NCBI GenBank assembly: GCA_945892985.1
Contig: CAMDDU010000003.1
Span: 111,556 to 175,555, forward strand
DNA length: 64,000 nt
Source: CAITSH01 sp945892985
Lineage (GTDB): Bacteria > Pseudomonadota > Gammaproteobacteria > Burkholderiales > SG8-39
Direction: 5' to 3'
The notes beneath the pieces were generated by a model. It ran no database searches and had not been told where the DNA came from. It saw only the letters and a program-made list of their open reading frames with translations. The position numbers were made by a program, and so were the translations under genes. Positions within the stretch are counted from its first letter, which is position 1; each line of letters starts with the position of its first letter. Shown here piece by piece: positions 1-8,013 of this stretch.

Positions 1-487
1 CGCAATTGGTGCGCGAAACGGTGGCAAAGTCGAGCAATTCGGCTATTCCAGGGTGCAGATTGGCGTGCAAGGCGAAACTGGCGGCAAGAGGTGTGTTGCC
101 GATGGCCCGACGTACTGCGCGTAGAAGGTCAATATCTGGAGATACGCGCTCACTTGTGATGGCGGCACCATGCAGGCAAATGTAGACCGCATCCCATCGG
201 TCCTGGGCGAGCTCCGTGCAAATTTCAGACACGATGCGCCCAAACATGGCCTCTTCAATCGGCCCTCCGGGCATGGCAGCCGCACAACGCAAAACGCTTA
301 CGTCCCAATCGTAATTTGCGGCAATAAAATCATTAACCGCTGCGAGTTCCGTTTCCCCGTCCGCAGACGTGTTCAGTGCCTCAGTTCCTTTTTGCCACAT
401 CAGGCCTTCGAAGGAATCGAGTGTGGTGGGAGCGGGACTGAACGCATTGCCTTGAAACCAAAAACGCGCGACTGCGAGTTTTTTCAT
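1..487 (-). CDS. M81 family metallopeptidase (MlrC-like), 5' part only
   Basis: This is the N-terminal 162 codons of a gene that starts at 487 and runs off the left edge. The start MKKLAVARFWFQGNAFSP, the segment RCAAAMPGGPIEEAMF, the YICLHGA strand and the SFALHANLHPG motif are typical of the MlrC/M81 family, named after microcystinase C, which hydrolyses linear microcystin. Most family members are not known to act on microcystin. The histidines in LHGA and LHANL are candidates for zinc ligands. The usual family length is about 490 residues, so two thirds is missing. Family call is good; the substrate is unknown. Confidence 0.8.
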   Translation of the reverse strand, partial: MKKLAVARFWFQGNAFSPAPTTLDSFEGLMWQKGTEALNTSADGETELAAVNDFIAANYDWDVSVLRCAAAMPGGPIEEAMFGRIVSEICTELAQDRWDAVYICLHGAAITSERVSPDIDLLRAVRRAIGNTPLAASFALHANLHPGIAELLDFATVSRTNC

Positions 488-736
488 TCCTCTTCCCTAA
501 TCCGGGTGTTTCGTACGCGAGCCGGGATCGGAGGCAATGCGCTGAGGCGGATATGGGGGCGATGTTCGGTTCATGCGGCGACGCCGTGGTAAAGGAAGAA
601 TAGGGGATACAGATGTACAATTCCTGCACGAACGCGCGGTGGATGGTGCGTGACTAAGCTGTTCGCCCGGGAGCTATCGGGCTGCGGGCCGGTCAGGAAA
701 AAATTTAACACAGCGACACTCATGATGGAAGTTACC

Positions 737-1720
737 ATGCACAATGCCTCGAAGCAGGGCGATGATAATGTGGGGGCGATGAGCGCTGATGCATCACGGA
801 ACCCCGGTTCTGAATTGCATCCTGATCTGCAGACCTTGCTTAAATTCTATCAGGAAGCGCGCGCCAATCCGCCGGAATCCCTGCTGCATCGTCCCGGACT
901 CATTGGCTCCCCGAGCTTTTTCGGTATTGCCGAACTGCAACGGCATTTGGCTAATCCGCTGATCCAGCCGAACATGATTGACGTGGTATTCCAGGGTAAA
1001 AAAGTGCCGCTTGAACCGGCTTGCTTTTACAAAATTGTGCAGCAAAAGAAACTTTTTTTCATGGACAAGCGCTTTATCGAGGAATATCTCACGCGTGGCG
1101 CATCGGTGTTGTTGGAGGGGCTCGATTTACTTGATCCGGGCATCAACGCCTTCGCTGCGCGGTTGGATGCGGGTTTTTCGTGCGCACTGACCAATGCGGA
1201 GGCGTTTTTCTCGCAGCAGGCGAATGAGGTCTACGGCGGGCACCTGGACACGGATGATGTTCTTGTCATCCAGCTCTCTGGCGAAAAAAAATGGCGTCTC
1301 TACAATCGGCAGGCCCCGCGCATGGTCAATCTTGTCGATCTGAGTCCTGCGCAAATGGGTCGGCAGGTTGCCGAATTTGTGCTTAAACCCGGCGATGCCC
1401 TGTATGTGCGTAGCGGCGTGCCGCACAAGTGCGAAACACCCGGCAGCCATAGTCTGCATATTTCATTCGACCTGTGTGACCGGATTCCCAACATCAACCA
1501 GACACTTGAAGCCGGATTGGCGCGCTATCAAGAGGATTGTGCCCCGCCCTATACCCCCGTGGCCGAGGTGGCTTCTCGCTTTGCTGGATTGCTGCAGTCG
1601 GACGCTTTCAAGGCGGAAATGGCGCAACGCACCGAGGCCTTGAGTCATGATGCGAAGGTGTTTCGCGAAAATATCGGTAACGCAAGCCAGCAAGGCTACC
1701 TGCATCGATTCATGAAATGA
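737..1720 (+). CDS. JmjC/cupin-fold oxygenase-like protein
   Basis: A protein of 327 residues with a JmjC/cupin_4 barrel. The HxD iron pair is seen in GHLDTDDVLVIQLSGEKKW, and a later histidine in the VPHKCE segment completes a possible 2-His-1-carboxylate site. The order resembles bacterial ribosomal-protein hydroxylases of the RoxA/YcfD type, which use Fe(II) and 2-oxoglutarate, but overall length and termini differ and the target is unknown. Start choice is uncertain: ATG at 722, 725 or 737 are in frame; 737 is preferred because GGAAG lies five bases upstream. It stands alone, divergent from the M81 gene. Some cupin_4 proteins act on antibiotics or small molecules, so a protein target is only one option. 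Confidence 0.7.
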   Translation: MHNASKQGDDNVGAMSADASRNPGSELHPDLQTLLKFYQEARANPPESLLHRPGLIGSPSFFGIAELQRHLANPLIQPNMIDVVFQGKKVPLEPACFYKIVQQKKLFFMDKRFIEEYLTRGASVLLEGLDLLDPGINAFAARLDAGFSCALTNAEAFFSQQANEVYGGHLDTDDVLVIQLSGEKKWRLYNRQAPRMVNLVDLSPAQMGRQVAEFVLKPGDALYVRSGVPHKCETPGSHSLHISFDLCDRIPNINQTLEAGLARYQEDCAPPYTPVAEVASRFAGLLQSDAFKAEMAQRTEALSHDAKVFRENIGNASQQGYLHRFMK

Positions 1721-1937
1721 ACGGCTTGTCGAATTTTTTTCGGTAGTGCGGCACATTCGTGCAAGCGTGCTGCAGCGACCGCTTCACTCATGCCAACTGC
1801 AGTGTACGCAGTTCCCCCGGCGGGACTTTCTCGATTGGTTCGAGCGGAAGTCCAGATGTTTCGCCGCCCTTTGCCTGTACAGCAGTCTTTTCGAAGGTTA
1901 ATTTTCTTATTCTCCGCGTCTCTATGGCTTTTTCTCT

Positions 1938-2378
1938 TCAGGTTTCGGCACCCGCCTCGTCGACGAAATGGCCTCTTATCTGTGTCGATTTTCCGCGAAA
2001 CAGCGCGACAAGATCGCCATCTTGATTGGTTACGCGGACATCGTAAATGCCGTGCCGCCCGCTCATGTTTTGCTCTGTCGCGGTGGCGGTGAGTAGCTCC
2101 CCCAACTGGGTCGCGCGAAGAAATTCTATGGAGCAAGCGGCGGCCACCGCACGCTTGTTGTGGCTGCTGCATGCAAACGCGAAGGCGGTATCCGATAGCG
2201 TGAATATCATCCCCCCATGGGCGATCTTGTGGCCGTTGACCATGTCTTCGCGGATTCGCATGCACAGGCGGGCGAATCCGGGGCGGACCTCCAGAACTTC
2301 AATGCCAAGCGCAAGCGCACAGCTGTCTTCTTTCTGCATTATTTTTGCCACTGCGACGGCTAGTGTGTTGGGATCCAT
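1938..2378 (-). CDS. paaI: Hydroxyphenylacetyl-CoA thioesterase PaaI
   Basis: A hotdog-fold thioesterase of 146 residues, the normal PaaI length. The motif HGGMIFTLSDTAFAFAC contains the catalytic Asp and the helix that holds the CoA; the start MDPNTLAVAVAKIMQ and GIEVLEVRPGFARL fit PaaI closely. PaaI releases CoA from ring-hydroxylated phenylacetyl-CoA and dead-end intermediates of aerobic phenylacetate breakdown. It follows paaG with only three bases between, so the two are surely co-transcribed. The epoxidase genes paaABCDE and the ring-cleavage genes are not in this window, so the pair may be an outlying part of the pathway. Confidence 0.88.
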   Translation of the reverse strand: MDPNTLAVAVAKIMQKEDSCALALGIEVLEVRPGFARLCMRIREDMVNGHKIAHGGMIFTLSDTAFAFACSSHNKRAVAAACSIEFLRATQLGELLTATATEQNMSGRHGIYDVRVTNQDGDLVALFRGKSTQIRGHFVDEAGAET

Positions 2379-2381
2379 GTT

Positions 2382-3167
2382 TCAGCGTCCTCTGAACTGT
2401 GGGGCGCGTTTTTCGATAAAAGCCTTGACGCCCTCGCGATAATCGTCGCTGACGCCGAGCTTGCGCTGGATATCCCGTTCCAGATCCAATTGGGTGTCGA
2501 GCGTGCTGTTGGCGCTCTCTTGCAGCGCGTGCTTGATGGCGGCTATACCGAGCGTGGGCGCGGTGGCAAAATGCGCCGCGAGCTTCCGTGCCTCGGGGAG
2601 CAGGTCGGCGTCATCAACGGCGCGCCAGATCAATCCCCACTCAGCGGCTTTTTCTGCGGATAATTTTTCCCCCAGCATCGCAAGGGCGCGTGCCCGCGCG
2701 TCGCCGACCAAGCGGGGTAGCCAGTAGGTGCCGCCAGAGTCCGGTATCAGGCCTATCTTGCAGAACGCCTGGACGAATGATGCCGATTTGGCGGCAATTA
2801 CAAAATCACAGGCTAGTGCGATATTGGCACCGGCACCAGCTGCGACGCCGTTTACCGCGGCGATGACCGGCAGGGGCAGAGCGCGCAATGCGCGGACCAG
2901 TGGATTGTAGTACTCGCCGATGGTATGCCCCAGATCGGGGGGCGCAGCACCGGGACTCATGTTGCGCTGTTCAAGGTCCTGTCCGGCGCAAAACCCCCGT
3001 CCGGCTCCGGTGATTATAAGAGCGCGGGTTTCGGGAGTTTTTTCGATGGTCTCTAGCGCGGCACGCATTTCGGCATGCATTGCCGCGGTGAAACTGTTGA
3101 GCTTTTCCGGCCGGTTTAGGGTGAGTACTGCATAACCATCGGCCTGCTCGAGAAGGATGTCACTCAT
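2382..3167 (-). CDS. paaG: 2-(1,2-epoxy-1,2-dihydrophenyl)acetyl-CoA isomerase PaaG
   Basis: A crotonase-fold enzyme of 261 residues, starting MSDILLEQADGYAVLTLNRP. The CoA/oxyanion segments GRGFCAGQDLEQR and NGVAAGAGANIALACD are clear, and the C-terminus EGVKAFIEKRAPQFRGR is typical of PaaG. PaaG isomerises the ring epoxide of phenylacetyl-CoA to the oxepin form and also acts on later double bonds in phenylacetate breakdown. ATG at 3167 is chosen because it gives the usual family N-terminus; upstream codons add an unrelated 53-residue tail. A plain enoyl-CoA hydratase is the alternative, but the adjoining paaI supports PaaG. Confidence 0.85.
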   Translation of the reverse strand: MSDILLEQADGYAVLTLNRPEKLNSFTAAMHAEMRAALETIEKTPETRALIITGAGRGFCAGQDLEQRNMSPGAAPPDLGHTIGEYYNPLVRALRALPLPVIAAVNGVAAGAGANIALACDFVIAAKSASFVQAFCKIGLIPDSGGTYWLPRLVGDARARALAMLGEKLSAEKAAEWGLIWRAVDDADLLPEARKLAAHFATAPTLGIAAIKHALQESANSTLDTQLDLERDIQRKLGVSDDYREGVKAFIEKRAPQFRGR

Positions 3168-3450
3168 GCGTGCGCTCGCTTTGCGTGTTTTTTCTGGCAA
3201 GAAGTCTAGCATCCTGTGTACGCTAATCGGACCGATAAAAATCGATGGCCAGCGGGCTTGTTGCAGGTTCCTCTCTTTTGCATGCATTGTCGCGGGGCAA
3301 TTGCTCTGAGACAGCGATCTGTTCATATATTACTTCGGACCTCGAAAAAGCGGCCTCTAGGGCCAGGGCTGTCGTCAGGGTTGATCGCGTGAAGGAGAAT
3401 TTTTTTGTGCTTGTTTCGGTGCTTTTCCGTCGTTTTGGAGCCCGGCCGCC

Positions 3451-3479
3451 TTGACAGGCATTTGCCATGGCACGAGAAT
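3451..3479 (+). promoter_or_regulatory. Sigma-70 promoter for the aminotransferase leader
   Basis: TTGACA at 3451-3456, 17 bases, then GAGAAT at 3474-3479 (four of six matches to TATAAT). Transcription would start near 3486 and give a leader of about 165 bases before the aminotransferase start codon. Confidence 0.55.
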
Positions 3480-3486
3480 GAACTCT

Positions 3487-3549
3487 ATGATTTTCTGTGT
3501 CCATCGCAGTCTGTTTTTTCTCTTTTCAAGGGACCTGCGCGCGGCCTGA
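3487..3549 (+). CDS. Possible 20-codon leader peptide
   Basis: ATG at 3487 opens a 20-residue frame (MIFCVHRSLFFLFSRDLRAA) that ends with TGA at 3547, 24 bases before the terminator hairpin. It lies right at the predicted transcript start, so it would be translated without a ribosome binding site. It is rich in Phe and Leu in its middle. A frame this short can arise by chance; position between promoter and terminator is the only support. Confidence 0.25.
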   Translation: MIFCVHRSLFFLFSRDLRAA

Positions 3550-3604
3550 CGCTGTAATGCGTCGCGAATATGAAAGCCACAGACTAGACGCTGTGGCTTT
3601 TTAG
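3487..3604 (+). ncRNA. Candidate leader RNA or small RNA of about 118 nt
   Basis: The stretch 3168-3651 holds no gene longer than 20 codons that I trust. Within it, a promoter at 3451-3479 and the terminator at 3573-3608 bracket a transcript of about 118 bases. A second small hairpin (GACGC/GCGTC, 3548-3552 with 3559-3563) lies inside. I could not match it to a riboswitch class or known sRNA by eye. Confidence 0.4.
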
Positions 3605-3608
3605 TTTT
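3573..3608 (+). terminator. Intrinsic terminator / attenuator before the aminotransferase gene
   Basis: A perfect 10-bp stem (AAAGCCACAG at 3573-3582, CTGTGGCTTT at 3591-3600) with an 8-base loop is followed by TTAGTTTT. It lies 43 bases upstream of the aminotransferase start. The upstream segment AGTCTGT (3508-3514) can pair with ACAGACT (3579-3585), which overlaps the 5' arm, so an antiterminated fold is possible. It either ends a small RNA or acts as an attenuator. Confidence 0.75.
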
Positions 3609-3651
3609 AGCCAAAATTATCGGATGTAACGATTTTCTGAAAGAGAGAAAA

Positions 3652-4830
3652 ATGAAGTCAAGTGACTACCCGCTAAATGCATTGATGCAGATAACCAGCC
3701 GGCCTGAACTGGTGTTTGTTTCCGGTGAGGGTTCCTGGTTGTCTGATAGCGAGGGACGCCGCTATCTGGATTTCATTCAAGGATGGGCGGTCAACTGTCT
3801 GGGCCATTCGCCTAAGGAAATTGTCGATGCCCTGGACAAGCAGGCGCGCACGCTCATCAACTGCAGCCCAGCCTTTTACAACGAACCGTCGACGCGCCTT
3901 GCGCAGATGATTACGGCAACATCCGGGCTCGATCGGGTATTTTTTGCCAATAGTGGCGCGGAAGCCAATGAGGGTGCGATAAAACTGGCGCGTAAATGGG
4001 GTGGATTGCACCGCAAGGGCGCGTACAAAATCATCACCTTCGACCACGCATTTCACGGGCGCACGCTTGCGACCATGTCGGCGTCGGGTAAGCCCAATTG
4101 GGACAAATTATTCGAGCCCAAGGTGCCCGGTTTCCCGAAAGCCGACCTGAACGACCTTGCTTCGGTCAAGGCGTTGCTGGCCGACGATGTGACCGCGATC
4201 ATGCTTGAGCCCACGCAAGGTGAGGCGGGTGTTTTGCCGGCGACTAAGGATTTTTTGCAAGCATTGCGCGAACTCACGCAACGCGAGGGGATGTTGCTTA
4301 TTTTGGACGAGGTGCAAACAGGGATTGGCCGCACCGGGACTCTTTATGGATTTGAGCATTCCGGGGTTCGTCCTGACATCATGACCTTGGGCAAGGGGAT
4401 TGGCGGCGGTGTTCCGCTCGCGGCGCTGGTCGCGGCAGAGGCGGTCTGCTGCTTTGAAACGGGCGACCAGGGGGGGACTTATAACGGCAACGCGCTCATG
4501 GCCGCCGTCGGTTGCGCAGTAATGCAGACGGTTGGCGCGCCAGGCTTCCTGCAAAGGGTAAACGAGGCTGGCGGTGTGCTGCGTGCCGGACTGCTTGCCT
4601 TGTCCGTGAAGCACGGTTTGGGAGAGGTCCGCGGTGACGGGCTGCTGCAGGCGCTGGAACTCGGCAGTGACATTGGTGCTGCGCTGGTTGAGCAGGCGCG
4701 TGTTGAGGGGCTTCTGCTCAATTCACCCCGGCCGGCGACCTTGCGTTTCATGCCCGCGCTGAATGTTTCAGACGCGGAAATCCGGCAAATGCTCGCCGGT
4801 CTGGACAGCCTGCTTGTTCGCCTCAAATAA
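3652..4830 (+). CDS. ArgD-like class III aminotransferase
   Basis: A PLP-dependent class III aminotransferase of 392 residues, close to acetylornithine transaminase (ArgD). Visible are FFANSGAEANEGAIKLARK (phosphate-binding region), FHGRT, LDEVQTGIGRTGTLYGFE and the PLP lysine in TLGKGIGGGVP. ArgD makes N-acetylornithine from the semialdehyde and can serve in lysine biosynthesis. Betaproteobacteria often carry more than one such gene, so this may be a secondary or catabolic copy; no other arginine gene is nearby. It is preceded by an attenuator-like leader. A purine-rich AAGAGAG sequence precedes the ATG. Its last eight bases overlap the end of the convergent tauE gene. Confidence 0.85.
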   Translation: MKSSDYPLNALMQITSRPELVFVSGEGSWLSDSEGRRYLDFIQGWAVNCLGHSPKEIVDALDKQARTLINCSPAFYNEPSTRLAQMITATSGLDRVFFANSGAEANEGAIKLARKWGGLHRKGAYKIITFDHAFHGRTLATMSASGKPNWDKLFEPKVPGFPKADLNDLASVKALLADDVTAIMLEPTQGEAGVLPATKDFLQALRELTQREGMLLILDEVQTGIGRTGTLYGFEHSGVRPDIMTLGKGIGGGVPLAALVAAEAVCCFETGDQGGTYNGNALMAAVGCAVMQTVGAPGFLQRVNEAGGVLRAGLLALSVKHGLGEVRGDGLLQALELGSDIGAALVEQARVEGLLLNSPRPATLRFMPALNVSDAEIRQMLAGLDSLLVRLK

Positions 4831-5575
4831 GCCCGCGCAAGCCGTCCCATAACAGTTTTGTACCGGTTAGGAAGAATGCGACGTAGACAATCCTGAAGAA
4901 CAGGACGGGGTCGATGCGCTTATGCAGCCACACGCCAAGTCGTGTGCCTGCGACGCCAAGCGGGATAAGGGCCAGGGACGTCAGCAGGTTGCGGGCATCG
5001 AACAGATCCAGCCCCCAATAGGGCAGGATTTTGGCGTAGTTCATACTCCCGAAAAAAATCAGGGAGGTCGCGACGAACGCTGTTTTATCCAGCCGTTGAA
5101 CCAGCAGGTACACCGATAAGGGAGGCCCCCCCGCGTGCGCAACAAAGCTGGTAAATCCGGAAATGCTGCCCCAGAACCAGCCATGGCCTGCCGATAGCTG
5201 CGGGCGTTCGACGCCATGTTTTTTTGTCAGGTTGTAAGCGAGAAATCCTAACGAGATCAGGCCCAGCATCAAACGGATCCAGTCGTTGTTTAGGTGGCTG
5301 AAAGTCAGTGTTCCGGCAATGATGCCGATGAATCCGGCGGGAACAATCACCTTCATTACCCGTTTGTCCCATTTGCCCCAATAGGCCTGGAACCCGGTTA
5401 GGTCCATGATGCACAGGACAGGCAGCATGATCGCGGCCGCCTGCGGAGGTGCGATGACCAGCGCCATAATTGGAACGCCAAAGCCGCCGACGCCGCCTCC
5501 GAGCCCGCCCTTGGAAATGCCGGTCAGGAGCACGGCGACGACAGCCACCAGCCAGAACCACGGATCGGTGATCAA
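4823..5575 (-). CDS. TauE/SafE family membrane exporter
   Basis: A polytopic membrane protein of 250 residues with about eight hydrophobic segments. The start WFWLVAVVAVLLTGISKGGLGGG is the signature repeat of the TauE/SafE (DUF81) family, and the second half repeats it around FVAHAGGPPLSVYLL. Family members export sulfite, sulfoacetate or related organosulfur anions, but the substrate here cannot be told. It is tail to tail with the aminotransferase (8-bp overlap) and lies 73 bp downstream of the tartrate dehydrogenase gene on the same strand. Confidence 0.85.
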   Translation of the reverse strand: MITDPWFWLVAVVAVLLTGISKGGLGGGVGGFGVPIMALVIAPPQAAAIMLPVLCIMDLTGFQAYWGKWDKRVMKVIVPAGFIGIIAGTLTFSHLNNDWIRLMLGLISLGFLAYNLTKKHGVERPQLSAGHGWFWGSISGFTSFVAHAGGPPLSVYLLVQRLDKTAFVATSLIFFGSMNYAKILPYWGLDLFDARNLLTSLALIPLGVAGTRLGVWLHKRIDPVLFFRIVYVAFFLTGTKLLWDGLRGLI

Positions 5576-5648
5576 ACCGCTGCCTTGAGGACTTTTCCGG
5601 TCTGGCTGGTCTTGCAGATTGTGCTATCCGTCATTTTGTGGGCGATGT

Positions 5649-6707
5649 TCAGAGCAGTTTGCATACGGCTTTGGTTACGTCAGCGGTGGTGGCGTTGCCA
5701 CCCAGGTCGGGGGTGAATATCTGACGCGCCGTGACCGTTTCGATGGCCTTCATCAGCTGCTTCGCAGCGGCGGGCTCGCCCAGATGCTCAAGCATCATCG
5801 CAGCGGTCCAGAATGTGGCGATGGGATTGGCTATGCCTTTTCCCGTGATGTCAAAGGCCGAGCCGTGTATCGGTTCGAACATCGACGGGAATTCACGCTC
5901 CGGATTCAGGTTTGCGGTGGGCGCGATGCCCAGACTCCCTGACAGTGCCGCGGCCAGATCGGAAAGAATGTCGGCGTGCAGATTGGAGGCGACGATGACA
6001 TCGAGCGACTCCGGTTTGCTGACCATCATGGTGGTGACCGCATCAACGAGAACCCTTTGGATTTTAACTTTCGGGTACTCCTTTGCGACTTCGTAAAACA
6101 CCTCATCCCACAACACCATGCCATGGCGTTGCGCATTGGATTTTGTGACGAGTGTGAGATGCCGGCGCGGCCGTTTCATGGCCAGTTCAAAAGCAAACCG
6201 GTGGATGCGGGCCGAGCCACTACGGGTGAATACGGAGATTTCGGTGGCCAGCTCCGCGGGAAGTCCGCGATGCACGCGACCGCCCGAGCCGGAATATTCG
6301 CCCTCTGAATTTTCACGGATGATCACCCAGTCGATCTTTTCGGCATTCTTTAACGGACTTTGCACGCCTGGCAGCACCCGCGCCGGTCTAACGTTGGCAT
6401 ATTGGTCAAAGCCCTGGCAGATGGGCAGGCGCAAGCCCCATAGCGATATGTGATCGGGCACCTTGGGGGACCCCACCGCGCCAAAGAAAATCGCGTCGAA
6501 TTTCTTCAGCTGCTCAAGGCCGCCCTCCGGGATATACCAACCACGGCGCAGGTAAAGGTCGCTGCCCCATAAAAAAGTCTTGAAGTTGAAGGCGAAACGG
6601 CCAGAGCTTTTGGCGACTCCATTTAATACCCGGATTCCCGCCGGTATGACTTCCTTGCCTATACCGTCGCCGGGGATTGCGGCGATCCGAAAAAGTTTTT
6701 TAGCCAT
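5649..6707 (-). CDS. ttuC: Tartrate / D-malate dehydrogenase (isopropylmalate dehydrogenase family)
   Basis: An NAD-dependent decarboxylating dehydrogenase of 352 residues. It starts MAKKLFRIAAIPGDGIGKEV and has the substrate-arginine region NVRPARVLPG, the IRENSEGEYSG motif, the Lys/Asp metal region (LVTKSNAQ, VDAVTTMMV, NLHADILSD) and GSAFDITGKGIANP. IRENSEGEYS together with ICQGFDQYANVRP points to the tartrate/D-malate branch (TtuC/DmlA) rather than LeuB. ATG at 6707 is chosen; an upstream frame would add 23 residues without family support. It diverges from tsaB across 153 bases. Confidence 0.82.
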   Translation of the reverse strand: MAKKLFRIAAIPGDGIGKEVIPAGIRVLNGVAKSSGRFAFNFKTFLWGSDLYLRRGWYIPEGGLEQLKKFDAIFFGAVGSPKVPDHISLWGLRLPICQGFDQYANVRPARVLPGVQSPLKNAEKIDWVIIRENSEGEYSGSGGRVHRGLPAELATEISVFTRSGSARIHRFAFELAMKRPRRHLTLVTKSNAQRHGMVLWDEVFYEVAKEYPKVKIQRVLVDAVTTMMVSKPESLDVIVASNLHADILSDLAAALSGSLGIAPTANLNPEREFPSMFEPIHGSAFDITGKGIANPIATFWTAAMMLEHLGEPAAAKQLMKAIETVTARQIFTPDLGGNATTADVTKAVCKLL

Positions 6708-6860
6708 ATGCGTGGGAATGTATAGATTGCGATGAAGCGGAAAGCGCATGTTGTACGTATGGCGAAGGCGCGTCAAGGCAGGGCATGTTGTGGGCGAGTG
6801 ATAGGCTAGAATCCGTCTTGGAAAATCGCGCTTGTTTCAAGGCGCATCGGACCGTTCGCC

Positions 6861-7535
6861 ATGAACCTGCTTGCAATCGAAACCTCGACTGAATATCTCT
6901 CCCTCGCGCTGTCGCGACAGGGGCTGGTTTTCGATCGCCTGATCTTGGCTGGACAAAGGCACTCGGAATTATTGCTGGACGAACTTGACGCTTTACTGGC
7001 GTCCTCGTGTGTCACCATGGCGGAGGTAGATGCGGTGATATTCGGCGCAGGGCCAGGTTCGTTTACCGGCTTGCGCATCGCCTGCGGAGTCGCCCAGGGC
7101 CTCGCGCTGGCGCGTGGGATTCCCTTGATTGCCATCGGCAGTCTGGAAGCGCTGGCAGAGGCCGCACAGGCGGAAAAGGTGGTGGTCTGTCTCGATGCCC
7201 GCATGGGGGAGGTCTACCACGGAGCCTATGTAAAGTGCGGGTCGGCAAAGTGGAAAGAAATCTGCCCTCCGGGTCTGTTTGCCCCAGAATCGGTTCCTGC
7301 GCTTCCTGGAAAGGGCTGGACTGGTTGCGGTAGTGGTTTTGTGCTTCATGGAGCGATGCTGCAAAAACGCTATGGTGATTCGCTCGTTGCGACGATGCCG
7401 GATTTTTTTCCGCAGGCTTCGGCGATGTTGCGCCTTGCAGTGCCTCGCTTCTTGAACAACGAGGGTATTGATGCGGCCCTTGCGGCGCCATTTTATGTCC
7501 GCGACAAAGTAGCGCTTAAAACAAACGAACGTTGA
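6861..7535 (+). CDS. tsaB: tRNA threonylcarbamoyladenosine modification protein TsaB
   Basis: A protein of 224 residues beginning MNLLAIETSTEYLSLALSR, with GPGSFTGLRIACGVAQGLA and CLDARMGEVYHGAY, all standard for TsaB (YeaZ). TsaB is the platform partner of TsaD in making t6A37 in ANN-decoding tRNAs; it has the ASKHA fold but no catalytic role of its own. It is followed by rimI after 16 bases and udg, an order widespread in proteobacteria, suggesting one operon. Confidence 0.93.
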   Translation: MNLLAIETSTEYLSLALSRQGLVFDRLILAGQRHSELLLDELDALLASSCVTMAEVDAVIFGAGPGSFTGLRIACGVAQGLALARGIPLIAIGSLEALAEAAQAEKVVVCLDARMGEVYHGAYVKCGSAKWKEICPPGLFAPESVPALPGKGWTGCGSGFVLHGAMLQKRYGDSLVATMPDFFPQASAMLRLAVPRFLNNEGIDAALAAPFYVRDKVALKTNER

Positions 7536-7551
7536 AACTTCCCGGATTCCA

Positions 7552-8013
7552 ATGAGTGCCGTCCTGCAAGCCCGATCAGAGCTGAGACCCATGTTGCCCA
7601 CTGATCTTAATGCGGTGATGCGCATCGAGGAGGAGATCTATGAGTTCCCGTGGACCCGCGGAAATTTTCGTGATTCTCTCGCCGCCGGCTATCGTTGCTC
7701 GATGCTTTTGGAGGCAGGACAGGTCCTCGGTTATGCCGTCCTCATCCACGCGGCGGATGAGGCGCACCTGTTGAACTTGAGTATTGCGCTAAGTTTCCAG
7801 GGTCGCGGTTTTGGCGGACGACTGCTGGAGTCGGAAATGGCGGCCGCGCGCGATTATGGCGCGACGCAGCTGTTCCTTGAGGTTCGGACCTCGAATATCG
7901 GGGCCCAACGACTTTATGCGAAGCACGGATTCGATGTGATAGGAATGCGGCGAAATTATTATCCGGCACGCGATGGACGGGAGGACGCAAACGTCCTTTC
8001 TCGAAAGCTTTGA
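7552..8013 (+). CDS. rimI: Ribosomal protein S18 N-acetyltransferase RimI
   Basis: A GNAT acetyltransferase of 153 residues. The acetyl-CoA loop is in SFQGRGFGGRLLESE and the C-terminal part RTSNIGAQRLYAKHGFDVIGMRRNYY is typical of RimI. RimI acetylates the N-terminal alanine of ribosomal protein S18. It lies between tsaB and udg, and its stop codon overlaps the TTG start of the glycosylase gene by four bases. Confidence 0.9.
   Translation: MSAVLQARSELRPMLPTDLNAVMRIEEEIYEFPWTRGNFRDSLAAGYRCSMLLEAGQVLGYAVLIHAADEAHLLNLSIALSFQGRGFGGRLLESEMAAARDYGATQLFLEVRTSNIGAQRLYAKHGFDVIGMRRNYYPARDGREDANVLSRKL

Noticed and set aside
3168..3651. 6S RNA or a known riboswitch
   Set aside because: The size and the central bulge of 6S RNA do not fit, and I could not find the core motifs of ykkC, SAM, lysine or glutamine riboswitches.
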